Source: an uncultured Clostridia bacterium (GTDB lineage: Bacteria; Bacillota; Clostridia; TANB77; CAG-508). Taken from it: 16,961 bases of DNA. Below are positions 15,615 to 16,961 of this stretch, one piece after another (position 1 is the stretch's first letter; each line of letters begins with the position of its first letter). Below the pieces are notes generated by a model. The model did no database searches. It saw nothing but the letters and a program-made list of their open reading frames with translations, and was not told the DNA's origin. Location of the stretch: assembly GCA_947595555.1 (NCBI GenBank), contig CANQES010000024.1:1-16961 (forward strand), given 5' to 3'. The position numbers were made by a program, and so were the translations under genes.

Positions 15615-16592
15615 TTAACTTTCTTCTATTGTTTTATAACATATGTCTTGCAAATAATCAACATGTCCTTCTTCTACTTTCTTTGAGTCAAATTGTTGTC
15701 CAAAATTTACTACTATACTCCATATTGTAATTGCTCCAAATACAACTATACAACCTACAATATATGGTATTAATAATTGCTTTACATCAGCTTTTTCCTC
15801 TGCTGCTCCTGTCATGAATTTAATTCCTAAAATTCCTCCAATTATTACCGCTATTACTATTCCTACTGTTAATAATATTCCTGATAGTGTTTGTGAAAAA
15901 CTCTTCAAGCTTTTTTTATTTTCTCCTAAAGGATTTGTGTGTTCTGCATCACTTTCACTCATAAATTTATCCGCATCAGTCATCATATCTTTTATTGTTC
16001 CTACTGATGTTTTTGGTGTATCTGTGGTATCTGGATTTTGATAAAGTGTATCATCACTATCATTTCCTAATATATCTTCACCTGCTAATGCATCACCAGG
16101 ACTACCTGTAGATTTTAATTTATTGGCCCAAATCTCTCTTAATTCTTGGTCTGTTGTTTCTTCCGTAATACCATATAATTCTCTGTATTCTTTTATTTGC
16201 TCCACTGTATATTCCTTTTTCTTTTCTTTTGAATCATTTATACTAACTGTCGCTTCTTTACCACTACTAGTTTTGGGTTTATGTCCTTTGTTTTCATATG
16301 CTATATTCATGTTATTTATAATTTCATTATATGCCTTTGTCGCTTTATCATCAGTTCTTGTTGTTTCTATACTAGCTTGTTCGCTCCTTAATATCTTTTT
16401 TATGTTTTCAAAGTCTTCCTCTTTCATGTCCTCTAGATATGTATCAAAATTCCATTTTCCATTTTTATAGTACTTTTCTTTATACCCTTCATATGTAGCA
16501 CCAAATTTTTCATTATTATCTACAGCACTTACATAACAGCTTAAAGAACAAATTAATATTAATATAGATACTATTTTTATGCATTTTTTCAT
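15615..16592 (-). CDS. Pilin-domain protein with long exported N-terminal extension (first of five)
   Basis: Predicted 325 residues from the ATG at 16592. This start is preferred to the GTG at 16616 because GGGTGAT pairs with the 3' end of 16S rRNA at proper spacing and gives a clean signal peptide (about 1-23, YVSA/V). Residues about 24-225 are hydrophilic, Lys/Glu/Asp-rich and probably exported, with an EYTVEQIKEYRELYG helical stretch and an Asp/Thr-rich linker. Residues about 230-300 are a pilin-type hairpin: two membrane helices around GIKFMTGAAEEKADVKQ. A short tail with DICYKTIEES follows. The family's usual length is about 110-150, so roughly 200 residues have been added to the exposed end. 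It leads the locus, 40 bases downstream of the promoter. It may be a specialised subunit such as a tip or adhesin; no known binding domain is recognised in the extension. Confidence 0.8.
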   Translation of the reverse strand: MKKCIKIVSILILICSLSCYVSAVDNNEKFGATYEGYKEKYYKNGKWNFDTYLEDMKEEDFENIKKILRSEQASIETTRTDDKATKAYNEIINNMNIAYENKGHKPKTSSGKEATVSINDSKEKKKEYTVEQIKEYRELYGITEETTDQELREIWANKLKSTGSPGDALAGEDILGNDSDDTLYQNPDTTDTPKTSVGTIKDMMTDADKFMSESDAEHTNPLGENKKSLKSFSQTLSGILLTVGIVIAVIIGGILGIKFMTGAAEEKADVKQLLIPYIVGCIVVFGAITIWSIVVNFGQQFDSKKVEEGHVDYLQDICYKTIEES

Positions 16593-16632
16593 CTTATCAC
16601 CCACATTCTTTTCCACTATAATTCTTTATTTA

Positions 16633-16661
16633 ATTTTAACATAATACGACAAAATTTTCAA
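16633..16661 (-). promoter_or_regulatory. Promoter of the T4SS locus
   Basis: TTGAAA (16661-16656), 17-base spacer, TAAAAT (16638-16633): five of six bases match at each box. It lies 11 bases after the tRNA terminator's T-run and about 40 bases before the first start codon, so the locus begins with its own transcript rather than by read-through from the tRNA genes. Confidence 0.8.
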
Positions 16662-16672
16662 TCCTATTATCG

Positions 16673-16703
16673 AAAAAAGCATAGAACGCTTTCTGTTCTA
16701 TGC
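16673..16703 (-). terminator. Intrinsic terminator of the tRNA-Ser transcript
   Basis: Perfect 9-bp stem GCATAGAAC / GTTCTATGC (16703-16695 and 16687-16679 on the minus strand) with a 7-base loop, followed by six T residues (16678-16673). It begins 30 bases after the CCA end of tRNA-Ser(GCU). Confidence 0.9.
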
Positions 16704-16733
16704 TATAAGTCCTTTTCGTTTTAGTCCATATTC

Positions 16734-16823
16734 TGGCGTAGGTGAGAGGGTTCGAACCTCCGCGCCGATTGCTCGACCTAGCAGTTTAGCAAACTGCCCC
16801 CTTCACCACTTGGGTACACCTAC
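16734..16823 (-). tRNA. tRNA-Ser(GCU)
   Basis: 90 nucleotides including an encoded CCA. Acceptor stem GTAGGTG pairs with CACCTAC, discriminator G. The anticodon arm GCAGT-TTGCTAA-ACTGC gives anticodon GCU, reading AGC and AGU. A long variable arm (class II, as expected for Ser) and the T-arm GGTTCGAACC are present. Its 3' end points towards the T4SS locus. Confidence 0.97.
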
Positions 16824-16830
16824 ATATATA

Positions 16831-16865
16831 AATAGAAGTTAGACATATTGCATCTAACTTCTATT
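16831..16865 (-). repeat. 13-bp perfect inverted repeat between the tRNA genes
   Basis: AATAGAAGTTAGA (16831-16843) and its exact complement (16853-16865) flank a 9-base loop. On the minus strand it lies 3 bases after the CCA end of tRNA-Ser(UGA). It is followed by TATATAT rather than a pure T-run, so it is either a weak terminator or a processing hairpin of a shared precursor. Confidence 0.7.
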
Positions 16866-16868
16866 ATT

Positions 16869-16960
<92 letters not shown>

Positions 16961-16961
16961 A

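Noticed and set aside
16520..16592. Possible lipobox (SLSC) in the signal peptide of the leading pilin-like protein.
   Set aside because: The residues before the Cys do not match the L-[AS]-[GA]-C pattern, and a conventional VSA cleavage site follows within a few residues.

Overview
The window is very AT-rich, strong AAGGAGG-type Shine-Dalgarno sites precede most genes, and both tRNA genes encode their CCA ends. Together with the gene families present this points to a low-GC Bacillota, probably an uncultured gut Clostridia-type bacterium (the group is an inference; no species is recognised). Every gene lies on the minus strand, so transcription runs from right to left and the gene order below is given in that direction.

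Right edge (16961 to about 16670): two tRNA-Ser genes, first UGA and then GCU, separated by a 13-bp hairpin and closed by a clear intrinsic terminator. A type IV secretion system (T4SS) locus starts directly behind it from a good sigma-A-type promoter (TTGAAA-17-TAAAAT).

Module 1 (16592 to 13845): five tandem TrbC/VirB2-like pilin-type genes. The first carries about 220 extra exported residues ahead of the pilin domain. The second is a divergent short form. The last three are close paralogues behind their own internal promoter. A possible terminator follows.

Module 2 (13687 to 360): a terminator and an extended -10 promoter are nested in the same 40 bases. Then come a PrgI/VirB3-like protein, a membrane-anchored protein resembling a free-standing VirB4 N-terminal domain, the VirB4 ATPase, and a VirB6/TrbL-like polytopic channel protein. 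The long cytosolic tail of the VirB6 gene is split off by an apparent +1 frameshift in a G4 run. Next are a VirB8-like NTF2-fold candidate, a 1385-residue membrane-anchored cell-wall enzyme with four predicted catalytic domains (SGNH, GH3, phage-type lysozyme, C39-like peptidase), and a second, longer NTF2-like candidate. A strong terminator ends the unit at 318-352.

The parts fit one envelope-spanning machine: VirB4 supplies energy, VirB6 and PrgI form the inner-membrane platform, the VirB8-like proteins assemble it, the pilin-like proteins form a filament or channel, and the large hydrolase opens the wall. No relaxase, VirD4 coupling protein, VirB11 or integrase is visible here, so DNA transfer is unproven. 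The locus could be part of an integrative conjugative element next to a tRNA-Ser 3' end, or a resident non-conjugative secretion or surface system.

Left edge (1-104): the first 34 codons of another minus-strand gene run out of the window. The 213 bases between it and the T4SS terminator hold only AT-rich sequence and one weak -10-like box (138-145).
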